Below, one piece after another: positions 1 to 12,088 of a stretch of DNA of 64,000 bases (within the stretch, counting starts at the first letter, position 1; each line of letters starts with the position of its first letter). This DNA is from Liolophura sinensis. Lineage: Eukaryota; Mollusca; Polyplacophora; Chitonida; Chitonidae. The notes under the pieces were generated by a model. That model was not told where the DNA came from and did no database searches. It saw only the letters and a list, made by a program, of their open reading frames with translations. Made by a program: the position numbers and the translations under genes. Location of the stretch: NCBI RefSeq assembly GCF_032854445.1, contig NC_088297.1, positions 20,595,127-20,659,126 of the forward strand, given 5' to 3'.

Positions 1-305
1 CAGGATCAATCCTTGGTCGAGTCACACCTAAGACTTTAAAAGAGGAAGTTGTAACTTCCTCGCTTGGCGTTCAGCATGAAGGGGATAGTGCAACGACTGG
101 TTGACCCATATCAGTATAATGGCTCGGGCGGGGCGGCTTACTTGCCTTCGGTAAGTCGTCTCAGTGATGCAGCACTAAATAAAAGAGCGGTGGAAATCCG
201 TCCTGCAACAAGGAGGCACATTACACGTGCATGCACCCTAATGATTCCTTCGTCGTCATATGACTGAAAAATTGTTGAGTACGACGTTAAACCCCAAGCA
301 CTCAC
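1..305 (+). mobile_element. SINE family 2, 5'-truncated copy
   Basis: Body and 3' end of a dispersed tRNA-derived element, ending in catatgactgaaaaattgtt, then gagtacgacgttaaacccc and actcactcact. Other copies: 36165 (most complete), 55085, and antisense at 7620 and 53185. It lies in an RPLP0 intron. The rest of this intron, 306-652, shows no feature. Confidence 0.75.
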
Positions 306-652
306 TCACTTTAGAATTCTGAACAATTTCTGTGATGGCAATCGGATTAGTTTGACAAAGCCAAGAAATTGAGAAACCCTGTAAAACCCTGAAATACCTC
401 CGAACTGCAAGAGCCTTTTTTTTGGGGAATCCTGCTTAATGAAATGACATAAGAAATTCTACAGCTTTACATACATGAATGACTTCTTAAAAAAATGTGA
501 CCTATATACTGATATGACGCGCAACAAGTGACAATATCTTACGCAGCAAAGCTACACAGATTTTCTGGTGAAAGAAAAAAATAAATAAATAAACCTGTAG
601 ATAATGCAAAATGCTAGAACATAGTTCAAATGCCCATGGTTTCTCTTGACAG

Positions 653-2740
653 AATGAGGTGCATTTGATTAAAGAAGGTGAAAAAGTCGGAGCATCCGAG
701 GCCACATTACTGAACATGTTGAACATCTCCCCCTTCAGCTATGGACTGCTGGTCGAGATGGGTAAGTGTCCAAGTAAATAGCGTTGGGCAGAGCAGATTT
801 TGGCACAAAGACTGTTCGGTAGCTGTATTTCAGATTATCCTTGTAGAAGTCTGTCACCATTTGTCATAACTTGAATTTAAATCAATTCAGAAGTCTTTCC
901 TGATTACTCTCTGTCTCTGTATTTCAGACCATCATTCCAGAAGCCTTTCCTTTTCACTTTCCTTTTCTTTTCAGTCTATGACTCTAAAGGTGTTTCTTAT
1001 TTCAGTCTATGACAATCTAAGGAAGCGTCTCTGATCATTTTCCATTTCTCTACTTTAGTCTATGACTCTGGAAGTGCTTCTGAAGATTTTCCGTTCATAT
1101 TTCAGTCGGACTCTGAAAGTGTTTCTGATCATTTTCAATTTCTTTACTTCAGTCTATGACTCTGGAAGTGTTGCTGATCATTTTTCGTTTCTTTATCTCA
1201 GTCTATGACTTTGGAAGTGGTGCTGATCATTTTTCGTTTCTTTATATCAGTCTATGACTCTGGAAGTGTTGCTGATCATTTTTCGTTTCTGTATTTCAGT
1301 CTATGACTCAGGAAGTGTATACGAGCCAAAGATTCTGGACATCAAGGCAGAGGATTTGAGAGAGCGTTTCATGGAGGTGGGTGATCTCAATTTACAAAGC
1401 ATTCACCAGATATATCAATAACCTGAGAATAACCTGTTCAAAATGGCTTGAAATCCCACCCGAAATGACTAAAGCTTACGACGATGTACATATTACCAGC
1501 CTTGAAATTTTCCTCTTACTCATCTCAGACTTTGTAAGTTAAGATTTGAAATACTAAAAGCAGCTGATTCCATAGGAACAGGTAATAGCTAGTGTAATTT
1601 GGAGGTAGTATATTAAAGGTATTTTCCCACCTTTCTAACCACCAATTCAAATGCGTCGCACTGTCGAATGGTTGTCTGATATTTGTTTAAATAAAAAGTC
1701 TGAAAACAGTCTACACTAGACTAAGATGCCTGGTGTCGCATTTAACTCTTTTTGATTACATTTAATTACAGTTTAAAAAATGTACATGCAGAAAGGTCAG
1801 TACCATGTATGACAGTTGAATCTTCTGACTTCTTGTCTAGATAACAGGTCAAATAAAACTGTAGGCAGTTGATGGTCTAACCTAGTCAACAACTTTTCTG
1901 AGAACAGTATGGCTTAGAGTTTCTGTGAAGTTTTTTTTTTGATACAGTTTTCAAATTTTATTGTTGTACTTCAGGGTGTGCGTAAGATTGCCAGCATCTC
2001 ACTGGCCATTGGCTACCCTACTGTCGCATCTGCGCCTCATTCCATCATCAACGGCTTCAAGAGACTGCTGGCCATTGCCGTGGAAACGGACATCGATTTT
2101 GAGGAGGCTAATATGGTAAGATTTATCTCCCTTGCCAAAGCCCTCCAACGGGTCACCTTGGAAGACTTTGCCACAGTAGTTGTTTGTGTCCGATACCACT
2201 TCTCATTGGTCGCCACAACATGGCTGAAATATTGCCGATGTGGCGTTAAGCTATAGTCATTCTCCTTTTCATTGATAAATATTGAGGGTCACCAAACCAC
2301 TTTCTGTCTGACGTGAGTGCAAAATGTCTTTAAATGGACGTAATGAAATACCTGCAAAAGCACATAATGGGACACGTCACGTGATTTAAGTGACAAGGAA
2401 TGTTCTGCTGCTGCTGCTACAGTTCAACATCAGTCATCTCAGAACACACATCCGATGTAACTCGGCAAGTCACAAATGCGCGAAAATCGGCGCAGAAAAT
2501 ATAGATGTCAGATTTCAGCGAGCTAACTGAACAGGTCAGTATTTTTCAAGTCTTTTGATACCAACTACTACTTTTTCTCGCTAGGCCAAGGAGTACCTGA
2601 AGGACCCGTCTAAGTTTGCCGTGACTGCCGCTGCCGCAGCCCCCGCTGATTCCGGCGCTGCTGCCGAAAAGAAAGAGGAGAAAAAAGAAGAGCCAGAAGA
2701 AGAGTCTGATGACGACATGGGCTTTGGGCTGTTTGATTAA
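653..2740 (+). CDS. RPLP0: Large ribosomal subunit protein P0 (uL10), C-terminal exons
   Basis: P0 anchors the P1/P2 stalk on the 60S subunit and helps recruit translation GTPases. Four coding exons are visible: 653-761, 1300-1376, 1975-2115 and 2585-2740; all introns are GT-AG and the reading phases fit. Together they encode the last 160 residues. The motif [20 protein letters not shown], then [19 protein letters not shown], then an Ala-rich hinge, a Glu/Lys stretch and the terminal [11 protein letters not shown] are diagnostic; that last peptide is the shared P-stalk tail that contacts elongation factors. The first exon begins in mid-protein, so the N-terminal RNA-binding half lies before base 1. 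The intron ahead of the 1300 exon contains a tandem array of decoy copies of that exon's acceptor. No convincing snoRNA was found in the introns. Identification is from remembered family sequence and is very secure. Confidence 0.97.
965..1316 (+). repeat. 47-49-bp tandem array carrying splice-acceptor copies, RPLP0 intron
   Basis: The segment ending in ttcag|tctatgactctggaagtg recurs with AG dinucleotides at about 973, 1004, 1057, 1104, 1151, 1200, 1249 and finally 1298, which is the real acceptor. The last four units are exactly 49 bp apart; older units are 47 bp or irregular. Each unit has a pyrimidine-rich stretch, an AG and the first coding bases of the next exon (YDSGS). Confidence 0.9.
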
Positions 2741-2899
2741 GCGCGCAGACTCCCTTGTAATCACACATAGACCCTGTTTGTGCAAGTGGCAGAAGATCTG
2801 TTCATGGCACTATCTGTTTATAGCTCCGAAATGCCGGCCGCAACAATGTTGCGAGACCATATGGCATGGGGTGTTTGTTAGTGGACAGGGAACATTGGG

Positions 2900-2905
2900 A
2901 ATAAA
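2900..2905 (+). promoter_or_regulatory. Polyadenylation signal of RPLP0
   Basis: AATAAA 160 bases after the RPLP0 stop codon, the first canonical hexamer downstream. A short 3' UTR fits a ribosomal protein mRNA. Confidence 0.75.
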
Positions 2906-3834
2906 AAATACTTGAGAAAGTAAAAGAAAGTGTTTTTTTTTTGTTTTTTTTTTTTGATTAATGTAAATGAAAATTTACAGTATAATTTTTACGAAGATCT
3001 TGCAGCTGGAGAGGGAAGTGAGAATTAGCTGTATCACACAAAGTTTCCGGTTTAGACTACATGGCTCCAAACTCTAAGAAAACATCATTCTCTGCTGCTC
3101 TGGTGCATGACTTAAATCCACTTTTTTGACAGGAAATATTCCAAATTGTCTGGTTTTAGTACGGAGACCCTCTTCACAAAATAATCATATGTAACCTGTA
3201 ACACTGGGTGTCATGGCAGGTACCCTCAAGTAAAGTTCGGTATATTTTGAAAAGCGGGAATGGGCCCCAGACTGGCGTCGGCAGCTATTCCATTCAAGTT
3301 TTGGCAAGATGCCAACATGGCCATAGTGATTGAATGCTCATCTCCATCCAGTGGACATACCTCAGGTTTTAGCAAAAAATTTTTATCAAATCGATAAAAT
3401 CCAATACAGTTTTGCTTTTATTTCAGAATAGCACAAATAATTACTTTTCACAAAACGAAATCCTCGACTGTAGGGTGAAGAACCTACAAGGACAGATAGG
3501 CAGATAGTTACATACAGTTTAGGCTGATGAAGGTGCATGGAAGCTCTGACATTGATAATTTTGGCTTACACCATGTATTGTTAATGAACCGTTATATTAT
3601 CCCAAATAATCATAATTTCATCGCGTCTGACTAAAGTCGCAAAAGACCAGCCGTCTGTCTAAATTGTTTCCCTGACGACAAATTAGTCTGTGGACAGGCC
3701 CTAAAGAGAGACAGAATCGTCGTTGATTTTCTGGTGATGGGCAAGTGAAGACTTGCCTAGTCCAAGCTGAATTTCAGGCACATTGTCTCACTTGCCTCAA
3801 TTGTCAGCCAGTCGGGGACGATTCTATAGCCCTT
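2906..3834. other. Intergenic, nothing recognised
   Basis: AT-rich unique-looking sequence after RPLP0 with T-runs around 2931-2955. No coding exon, RNA gene or known repeat was recognised on either strand. Confidence 0.5.
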
Positions 3835-4040
3835 TCAACTTTCTTGCGGTCGTTGTGAGTTCAAGTCAAGCTCATGCCGGCTTCCTCTCCGGCCGTAAGT
3901 GGGAACGTTTTCCAGCAACCTGCGGATGGTCGTGGATTTCCCTGGGCTCTGTCCGGTTTCCTCCCACCATAAAGCAGGCCGCCGTCGTATGAGAGAAAAT
4001 ATTGAGTACGGCGTAAAACACAAATCAAATAAATAAAACT
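3835..4040 (+). mobile_element. SINE family 1, 5'-truncated copy
   Basis: Starts near the B box (gtgagttcaagtc) and runs through the conserved central part (gcaacctgcggatggtcgtg, then tttcctcccaccataa) to the tail gtacggcgtaaaacac and aataaataaa. Family 1 is tRNA-derived; the most intact copy here is at 32717. Confidence 0.85.
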
Positions 4041-4079
4041 CTCTTGCGAAAAAATGGAGACTTATTTATCAGATTTATT

Positions 4080-4325
4080 GTGAACACAAAAACACGTGTT
4101 GAAATTTAACACAACACGTGTTTTCATACAACACAGAAATGTGTTACCCCAACACAATCATCTGTTAAGTAAACGTGAATTAAATAAACTTGTGTTAAAC
4201 CACAATGGGGTAATTTGTGCCATATATCAAAGACTTGTGTACATTATAACAAGTGTTGTGTACCCAACGGATCTTGTGTTCAATTCTTTTAACACAAGAC
4301 TTTGTGATAATTCAACGCAAGGTAG
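4080..4325. repeat. Possible MITE rich in AACACAAG motifs
   Basis: Many direct and inverted short copies of aacacaa/ttgtgtt, including acacgtgttgaaatttaac followed by acaacacgtgtt, suggest a small foldback element. No second copy occurs in the window and no clear target-site duplication was seen. Confidence 0.35.
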
Positions 4326-4531
4326 TTATTCAAATATCACGTTAGTTGGATTTTGTTCCGATTTTAGGGTCTGGCCGGGGTTAAAACACCAACCTCGAAT
4401 TTCAAATTTAAAAGTTTTCCACAGCGGCCTATTTATACATGCACAACCTACCGGTGGAAGACAAAGGACTTTACCAGACATTAGACTACAGGAACTGTTA
4501 CTAGTCGAGCGTCATCCACCGCTTGCTATCG

Positions 4532-4750
4532 CTACGGGTGGCCGAGCGGGTTAGTGCGCCAGCAAGCCGCAATGACCAAGGAACCTCACACCAATGGTTT
4601 CCTCTCCGGCCGAAAGCGGGAAGGTCTTCCAGTAACCTGCGGATAGTTGTGGTTTTCTTGGGCTCTGCCCGGTTTTTTCCACCACAATGCTGGCCGCAAT
4701 GGTATAAGTGAAATATTCTTGAGTACGGTGTAAAACACTATTTAAATAAG
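4532..4750 (+). mobile_element. SINE family 1, copy with internal deletion
   Basis: A recognisable tRNA-like head (ggtggccgagcgggttagtg) leads to the conserved body and tail, but the segment around the B box is missing. tRNA-derived SINE, probably inactive. Confidence 0.8.
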
Positions 4751-7480
4751 TATCGTGAAGGACCCATAAACAAAAAGTACGGGGAATAACAATGCATTCA
4801 GTTCTTATGTGTTTTGAACGGATCTCTCTTGGCGGTGTGAACGAAACTGAAGCGTCCAAAACTTGTGCTATTTAAAGTAGGGTTGTTTCCGTAAACTTTC
4901 CGGTCCCGTTAAGTCTTTAAGTCTTTACGGTTTACATAGGTATTCCGAATTCGATGTATTTATTCAGAATGATACGGGAGGAAAGATTCGATCTGATTCT
5001 GGTTTCCTTAGTAACAACTGAAACATGAAATTTTCAGTATTCAGTCGGTTGTTGTAGAAATCTAATTTTTACATAATTTTTTTACATCTTACAATTTCAG
5101 AATTTCCAACATGCAAAGCTATAAGCCTGATGGTAGGCATCACACTCGTTCGCCAACATGTGTTGTCATGTACATATATATATACACACACACACATGCA
5201 GGATGAGTTCTCGCCGCATGGCTGAAAAATTAAGTACGGTGTTAAAACCGTGGCGTATGTATATTATTCCTTTGCTTACAAATGCCCATTTGGGCACTAC
5301 AGGTATAAGAGTGCGCCCATTTGGGCACTACAGGTATAAGAGTGTGCCCATTTGTGCACCACAGACATCAGAATGTGCTATCCATTCCCAATTTCACAAA
5401 TCTCACGGAAGTCCATTTTAATAGGCCGCTTGAATGTGAGATCTGTATACAAGGTTTCTACGGGTCCTTGAAATGATTGGTTCTTGATTTTTCTTCGGTA
5501 AACATCATATTGCCCCATGTATCGCAAATTACCCTAGAAATAAGCTAGCATAATGTCATCCATTAAAGTTTGTAGACATAAATGTATACGTGAATGATCC
5601 ATGAAAGTGCTGGGAAACGTATTAGATTTATGTCCTGCAAATCCTCTACAGAGTTTGCCCATTTTATGCCGACGTTGTCACTTTTCATACGGACAACGTC
5701 TTTGGGCTATGGTTATAGTTCCGTCCACACTGATCCCTGGAGATATGAATATACATTGGCACGTGCGACAACTTGTTGAGGCCTGTTAGGGTTCATGAAC
5801 GAGGCTCTCTCCGTTTAATTATTTACTGAAACCAGCATGAAAGACAATAACACCAGGGCTATTTATACACTGTATTGGTTTTCATTGTTCTGAGATAAAC
5901 GGCTTTGTGTCGAGGTCATGAGTGTAAACCCGGGGGACCGTAAACCTGTTAGTAATTGGCCGTATTTACGACAGGCATTCGGCATGCCTTAAATCTTACG
6001 CGGTCACAACAGGCTTTATGGTGGCTGATATGTACGCCAAGGTTCAGACGTAGTTTATATGGGCTAAAGACTAGCTTAAACTCGGGGCCCTCAAGGTCGA
6101 AAGAAATGTCCGCAAAGGTGTTATATGGACTTTTGTGCAAACATTGAACGTTATTCCTGTCTAATTATTCTCAACCTTCTACACTGGAATAATGTTGACT
6201 CTTGTAGAAGCTTGGTGAATATAGTTTGGCGTTACGGTGTCCTATTGCAGCAGACGACATAGCAGTGGATACCGGATTGACACTGACTGTCACCTCGCCC
6301 ATGATGTGTGCTAGAACAAAGAAGTATCGAAGACCATGTGCGGTCAAACTTGACTGTGTGAGTTCGCGCTGTCGCTTTTAAAGAGTTTGCTATACCAGCT
6401 CTTTGAACTCTGCCTGAATTAACACCTGGACAATTTATGGTTTGACATAAACCTAATAGACAGTATTTTTGACGGCTGTGCAAGGGTTAATACCAGCTTA
6501 AACTCATGCTGAACCACTGGAATACGTACCTCACGGCGTTGGAGGGATTTGGATGGTTCCCATATTGATCTCCCGCCACTAAACTTCGTGACACACGAAT
6601 ACAGAACTGTGGCAGCAGTCCAATGGGATATCTTATAGTTTTGTTTTGACAGAATCTTGACGTTGCAGTGTTATCAAGATGTGAACGTTCACTACGATGT
6701 ACTGTATTCTCTTCTTTACACACCAATATAGGCCTACATGTCAGGTTAGTCAGGATCTAAGTACATTGCACCTTGGAAAAGCATCAGTGGATTATTGTTG
6801 TGGTCAATGAGATATAATATTTTTCGTCACGTACCAGTTGGCCCACTTACTTCTCCGAAAGTCTGAAATGCAACGTGCGGAGGCATCTGATGCAACGAAA
6901 TTTGGTAGGTGACCAAACAAACTGAATGCTATGCGAATAGTTTATCTACGATGCTCACTGAGTTTGCACAAGTATATTCCCAAGTGCATATAGCCGACAG
7001 TGTGGATAGGGGATGTACTGGGAATTGTGGTAAAACTGTTATCTCGAAGGCTTTGGATATAGTAAAGCTGCCAATTAGTATATCGTCTAGTTTTAAGGCA
7101 TCAACGAACTTGTGACTATTATAGCCGGAAAACTTTCCAGTGCTGTATGACGGTGGGATGTTCTGTGCGTAGCACAAACTTCGAAACAAGTTCAGAGAAC
7201 GACTGTAAATTAAATATTGCAATTGGACATTGCACTGTCGCGTTATACTTGAAAAAGGACCATACCAGTCTGCCAGAGGGCTTCATAGTGTACACACAAA
7301 GCTCCATATAGTTCCGGGAGACAGTAAACAGCGAATCCTTGACTGGGTTACCTGGATTTTAGCATCAGTTTGGGCCAAACGGATACTTAAACGCTATATT
7401 ATATATGGAAGGTAAGTAAAAGCTACATGCAAAGTTACTACTGCATCTTTCTATTTTGTTTTTGATCTATCTATTTAATT
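4751..7480. other. Intergenic, no gene recognised
   Basis: Contains a short alternating TA/CA tract near 5165-5190 and a three-copy 31-bp repeat at 5284-5375. Several 60-97-residue open frames occur on both strands between 5600 and 7400, but they overlap each other, resemble no family I know and lack flanking splice or polyA support. Confidence 0.45.
5284..5375. repeat. 31-bp tandem repeat, three copies
   Basis: Units begin gcccatttgggcactacag at 5284 and 5315, with a diverged third at 5346. The core gcccatttgggc is itself a near-perfect inverted repeat. Confidence 0.85.
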
Positions 7481-7482
7481 GG

Positions 7483-7600
7483 CGCCGTGCTCTGATTGGT
7501 CAATTTCAGGGCCTCATAAAAAGTGTAATTTTATGAGTTTACACAAAAAAATGCCTTGAGAATATGCTTGAATAAAGGTCTTGAAGAATAATTACTGAAT
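7483..7600 (+). mobile_element. MITE family M1, partial copy
   Basis: Matches the internal part and right end of the elements at 19253 and 47498 (ggtcaatttcagggcctc, then tcttgaagaataatta). The left terminal repeat is missing. Confidence 0.6.
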
Positions 7601-7619
7601 ACTGAGTCTTCTCGTGGCA

Positions 7620-7852
7620 GGACGAGTCCATGCCGTCAAAGTGCTGCCGGCACGAAAGTATCAAATATGACACCCCACCTAGTGATACTATATTGGTACC
7701 GGGCCAACCAGTCTTGTTTCCTTTTTATAATTTCTCAATGCTGAGCGCCAATGGAGGAAACAACAAGTACCATTTTTTTTCAAAGTTTTTGGTATAACCA
7801 GACCTGGGTCTTGCGACTTCGAGGCAGACGATCTAACCGTTATAGGTCATCA
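7620..7852 (-). mobile_element. SINE family 2, antisense copy
   Basis: Antisense to the 36165 copy: accgggccaaccagtcttgt, aacaagtaccatt, then a tRNA-like head in reverse (gacttcgaggcagacgatct aaccgttataggtca). Homologous to 53185-53440. Confidence 0.75.
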
Positions 7853-8437
7853 AAGTGGTCTCACACACTCATGCATATCGCATATCAGTTGCCAGCTGAT
7901 CATATAGGTATACACTTTGGAGATAGCACAATCGCTCATATTTTATTCTCTGGCGTTTATTTGTGTACTTCATAATAAATGCATCATAAATGTCTAATTA
8001 TAAAATATGAGTGATTGATAGGCCTTATATCTATAGAGCTATATTCAGGCTGAGCAGTCACGGATCTGTCTACATTGTTTTCACGTGCATGATGTTCACG
8101 ACTCTATAACCCGCATGGCAACCACATTTTGGAATGCTCTTTAATGTAATGCTTCCTTTTATGATGCATTAAGCCGTAATCATCCGTCCATTCATTTGTT
8201 TATGCGACAAGCGAGGCGATTTTACTTATCCACGTTAGCGGAGACTTTTGCAAAAACTGAACAAAAAATGGAGCACACATTACCAGAAACATGGTTAAAC
8301 TACCATGGTTAAATGTTAAACTACCTTTACTTCTTCATATTTGTAATAGATTTCTTTCCAATGAATTGAATGCGGTCAGTTGTTTGGTTTGTGTAAGGTG
8401 CGTTGTATGCACAAGATTGGCAATATATGTTGTCAGC
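7853..8437. other. Intergenic, nothing recognised
   Basis: AT-rich sequence between a SINE and a minisatellite; no gene or repeat family recognised. Confidence 0.5.
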
Positions 8438-9368
8438 TTCATGTTTAGATTGGTAACATATGTTGTCAGTGATGCCACACAACGTTATCTACACAACACC
8501 TTCATGTTCAGATTGGTAATACATGTATATCTTATGTTGTCAGTGACGTCGCACAACGTTTTCTGCACAAGACCTTAATGTTTAGATCGGTAATATATGT
8601 TGTCAGTGACGTCGCATAACGTTATCTACACAACACCTTCATGTTCGGATTGGTAATACATGTATATGTTGTCAGTGACGTTACACAACGTTATCTACAC
8701 AACACCTTCATGTTCAGATTGGTAATATATGTTGTCAGTGACATCACATAACGTTATCTACACAACACCTTCATGTTCAGATTGGTAATACATGTATATG
8801 TTGTCAGTGACGTCACACAACGGTATCTACACAACACCTTCATGTTCAGATTGGTAATATATGTTGTCAGTGACATCACATAACGTTATCTACACAACAC
8901 CTTCATATTCAGGTTGGTAATACATGTATATGTTGTCAGTGACGTCACACGTTTTCTGCACAACACCTTCATGTTCAGATTGGTAATACATGTATATGTT
9001 GTCAGTGACGTCACACAACGGTATCTACACAACACCTTCATGTTCAGATTGGTAATATATGTTGTCAGTGACATCACATAACGTTATCTACACAACACCT
9101 TCATGTTCAGATTGGTAATACATGTATATGTTGTCAGTGACGTCACACGTTTTCTGCACAACACCTTCATGTTCAGATTGGTAATACATGTATATGTTGT
9201 CAGTGACGTCACACAACGGTATCTACACAACACCTTCATGTTCAGATTGGTAATATATGTTGTCAGTGACATCACATAACGTTATCTACACAACACCTTC
9301 ATGTTCAGATTGGTAATACATGTATATGTTGTCAGTGACGTCACACAACGTTATCTACACCTTCATGT
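8438..9368. repeat. 63/66/69-bp minisatellite with 198-bp higher-order unit
   Basis: About 14 units of the form ttcagattggtaata, (catgta), tatgttgtcagtgacgtcac, then ttatctacacaacacctt. Units of 63, 66 and 69 bp differ by small indels and are arranged as a 198-bp block that repeats almost perfectly (8886-9083 and 9084-9281). Six units contain a perfect TGACGTCA palindrome. Ends abruptly against a MITE at 9372. Confidence 0.93.
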
Positions 9369-9371
9369 TTA

Positions 9372-9579
9372 GGCCCCGGGATCACGAAGCGATCTTAGGC
9401 TTAAGTCAAAACTTCAGTCATTAAATTTGGTATGTCCCTTTCCGTTGATTTAGCTGAATTTGTTGTGCAAAAACTTACCCTTAATTTATGTTGTCAAGCC
9501 AAATTTTGATCTTTGTAACAATTTCAAAGTAATTTGAAATTTTGACTTAAGTTTAAGACCGGATCGTGATCCCTGTCCC
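9372..9579. mobile_element. MITE family M3, copy 1
   Basis: About 208 bp with imperfect terminal inverted repeats: ccccgggatcacgaagcgat at the left and ggatcgtgatccctgtccc at the right, with an inner tgacttaag. Related to 13515 and 14588. Confidence 0.7.
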
Positions 9580-10099
9580 ACGTCTGAATAAAATGTTTGC
9601 CAACCTTACTCATGAAATATGTGCTTGTTAGTGATATAGTAAATTGGGCATTAAAATAATGTTTTAAACAGAGAAAAATGTCGGTGTGACGTCATTAACG
9701 ACATATGTTATGGTGCATTGAGACCATCTTACAATCCAAACATTTAACTGCATTCAATTTAGCCGATTTTTTTCTTGTTTTAAAATTTCTTGATTGTCTT
9801 TTAGATACAGTTTTAATGGTCTTACTATTAACGTCTCAAAGTGATTTTAATGGGGTTTTTTTTTTCGATTAAGTAACTCGAATTTACAAGTCACTAAGTA
9901 AAACCCTTAGTCACTTATCACAAACTACACATGCATGGCAGTCCATGCTCTGCATGAGTGCAAGAAGATTGCGGAGGAATTTTTTTTCTTTTCTTTTTTT
10001 TTTCCTTTTCAAGAAGACCAACCTAATAATCAATGCTTTTAAGGAGCTTCATAACATGATACGAATATCACTGTCTCTATGTTTGTCCTATATTCGTAT
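9580..10099. other. Intergenic, nothing recognised
   Basis: AT-rich with T-runs at about 9850-9868 and 9978-10008; no gene or known repeat recognised. Confidence 0.45.
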
Positions 10100-10261
10100 A
10101 ACTGATCAGTCTGCACGAAAGTCAACAATAACGCGTCCCATGTGTGCAAGGCATATGCTCTGTGGTGCTGATATAAATATAACTGATCAGTCTGCACGAA
10201 AGTCAACAAGAACGCGTCCCATGTGTGCAAGGCATATGCTCTGTGGTGCTGATATAAATGA
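10098..10261. repeat. 81-bp tandem duplication
   Basis: Two nearly identical copies starting ataactgatcagtctgcacg, 81 bp apart. Because the period is a multiple of three, both strands stay open across it, giving short false reading frames. Confidence 0.9.
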
Positions 10262-10718
10262 CCATGTACCCGCGCCACAGTAAGGATAGGCCTCACCCCC
10301 TACACCCCTTTGTCGATCACAGTTTCCTGACGTGAGGAGTAGTTCCCCAGCGACAGCATGGTCACACTGTCAATTCATCGAGTGATTGTACCAGTGTATA
10401 CACATTCTTAGAGCGCTATCGATCATTGCTTGGAGAAAATCCACAGTATGCAGATGTGAATGTGTCTATACTGTACATAAAGTCATAATGGTGTTGTGAC
10501 AGATTAATATTTTTGCTTAAAAACTCGGCATAACTTAGATAGCTTGGTCCCTCATGGTACATTTACAGTTCGAGGTAAGTAATTATGCAGTTTTTATAAG
10601 GTGTCCTATATTGTATAAAGTTAGAACTGGAATGCTATATATAGAAGTCAAATTAAATGACGTTGAGCCAGATTACTATTTTTGTCTAAAAAGACAAAAA
10701 TAAGATAACTTCATCACT

Positions 10719-10977
10719 GTACACTCCAAAATTTAATTTGTTAATTTTAACAGAAAATCTGTTGTCTGAGTGATGCTAGAATGTATTCTCTATTGTACCA
10801 GATTGCTCTTTTAAATATCACACACATATTCTCTTAATTCAACAAAAAAATTTCCATTAGACTAACAGGATATTATGCTGAGTGTGGCAGAATATTGCGT
10901 TATAATGATAATACATTCTAGTATCATTCAGACAACAGACTTTCTGTTAAAATTAACAGATTATTTTTTGAGTGTAC
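10719..10977. mobile_element. MITE family M2, copy 1
   Basis: Terminal inverted repeats aattttaacagaaaatctgt (left) and ctgttaaaattaacagatta (right), flanked by tacact and agtgta. Inner arms read gtctgagtgatgctagaatg against cattctagtatcattcagac. Two further copies at 11284 and 16232. Confidence 0.85.
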
Positions 10978-11283
10978 GTCCAGAGTTGGAGGTAATTAAA
11001 TTGCTGAACGGAACTCCGCAACATAATGTAGTCCGAAAAAAAGTTTGGACAAAATGGGCGTGTGAAGTTTACTAAAAACAAAAACGGGGGAAAAATCTAC
11101 CTGGATATGACAGAGTGTGGCGGGCAAATATGCCTTCCTAACGACTGCTCTTACCACTACTTAGCGTCTAGCGAAGGATCTGGTTATGCAACCGTTACCC
11201 AGATGACACGTGTTAAAAAGAAACAGCTCAACAAACTGGTCTGATCGAAGCAAATGTTTTTTTTTAGTGAAATCTGAATAGCT

Positions 11284-11511
11284 GCACTAAAAATTAATCT
11301 GTTATTTTCAAGTCTGTTGCCTGGGTGATGCTAGAATTTATTCTGTTATTATAACACAATCTTCTGTCATATTCAACATGATATTCTGTTAACCTAATAC
11401 ACTCTTTATGTTGAATTAAAAGAATATGTGTTATATTTAACAGAACAATCTGTTGCAATAGCAGAATATATTCTAGCTTCACTCAGACTTAACAGATTAT
11501 TTTTTTAGTGT
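11284..11511. mobile_element. MITE family M2, copy 2
   Basis: Begins cactaaaaattaatctgtta and ends taacagattatttttttagtg, the same inverted ends as copies at 10719 and 16232. About 228 bp, no coding capacity. Confidence 0.85.
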
Positions 11512-12031
11512 ATTTATGTGTAAGTTTCTCGTGGAGAACAACTCCTTCGTTCAGTATTAGTGACAATGTTTCGCTGTGCTCTCTAACTTCCTTATCAAGT
11601 CATATAGCTTCACTATATAGTCTAAGGTGTATAAGGGGAGCAATGTTTAGTTATTCCTTGTGCACGGTCGTCAGAATCTAACTGCTCTTTTTTCAGACTT
11701 TGATTGGCATGTTTCGTTGATTAATTTGAATCCATTTGCCTTTTGTTGCAGATCTTTTATCTAGTACCTGAAAACTGTCGACCAGTGTCACCTCTCAATT
11801 TTAACTCAAGTCCTTTGTCAGTTTTACTAGAAGGTCCGTCAATTTTCCGGACAGCCCAGCATAAAGTAACGCCAAAGACCAGGCCACAGCTATATTCAGT
11901 ACCGGGCTGTCCAATTATCCGCTGTCAGCTTGAGTGGTCAGTGAGCAATAAACGCCAAGTTCTTGTCCAAGACGATTTGAAGACTTGAATGAATGTAATT
12001 TAGTGAAGGGCTGTCCTGTGACATAAGTTGT
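11512..12031. other. Upstream region of the methyltransferase-like gene
   Basis: No exon recognised. A frame at 11743-11988 follows a possible acceptor (ttgttgcag) but its product resembles nothing known; it could be 5' untranslated sequence of the downstream gene. Confidence 0.35.
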
Positions 12032-12038
12032 TATATAG
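12032..12038 (+). promoter_or_regulatory. Possible TATA box
   Basis: TATATAG lies 51 bases before the ATG at 12089. A start site about 30 bases downstream would leave a 5' UTR of roughly 25 bases. Supported by position and sequence only. Confidence 0.4.
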
Positions 12039-12088
12039 AGGACCGATTATTTGAGTAAGAGAAACCAATCAACCGTTAAATTACCACA

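Noticed and set aside
762-2584. snoRNA in RPLP0 introns
   Set aside because: Ribosomal protein introns often host snoRNAs, but I found no properly spaced C/D box pair with a terminal stem and no H/ACA hairpins.
5949-7307. Protein gene from overlapping 60-97-residue frames
   Set aside because: Frames overlap on both strands, match nothing known, and no splice pattern joins them.
8886-9275. Two identical 63-residue minus-strand frames
   Set aside because: They are the same stretch of the 198-bp higher-order repeat read twice.
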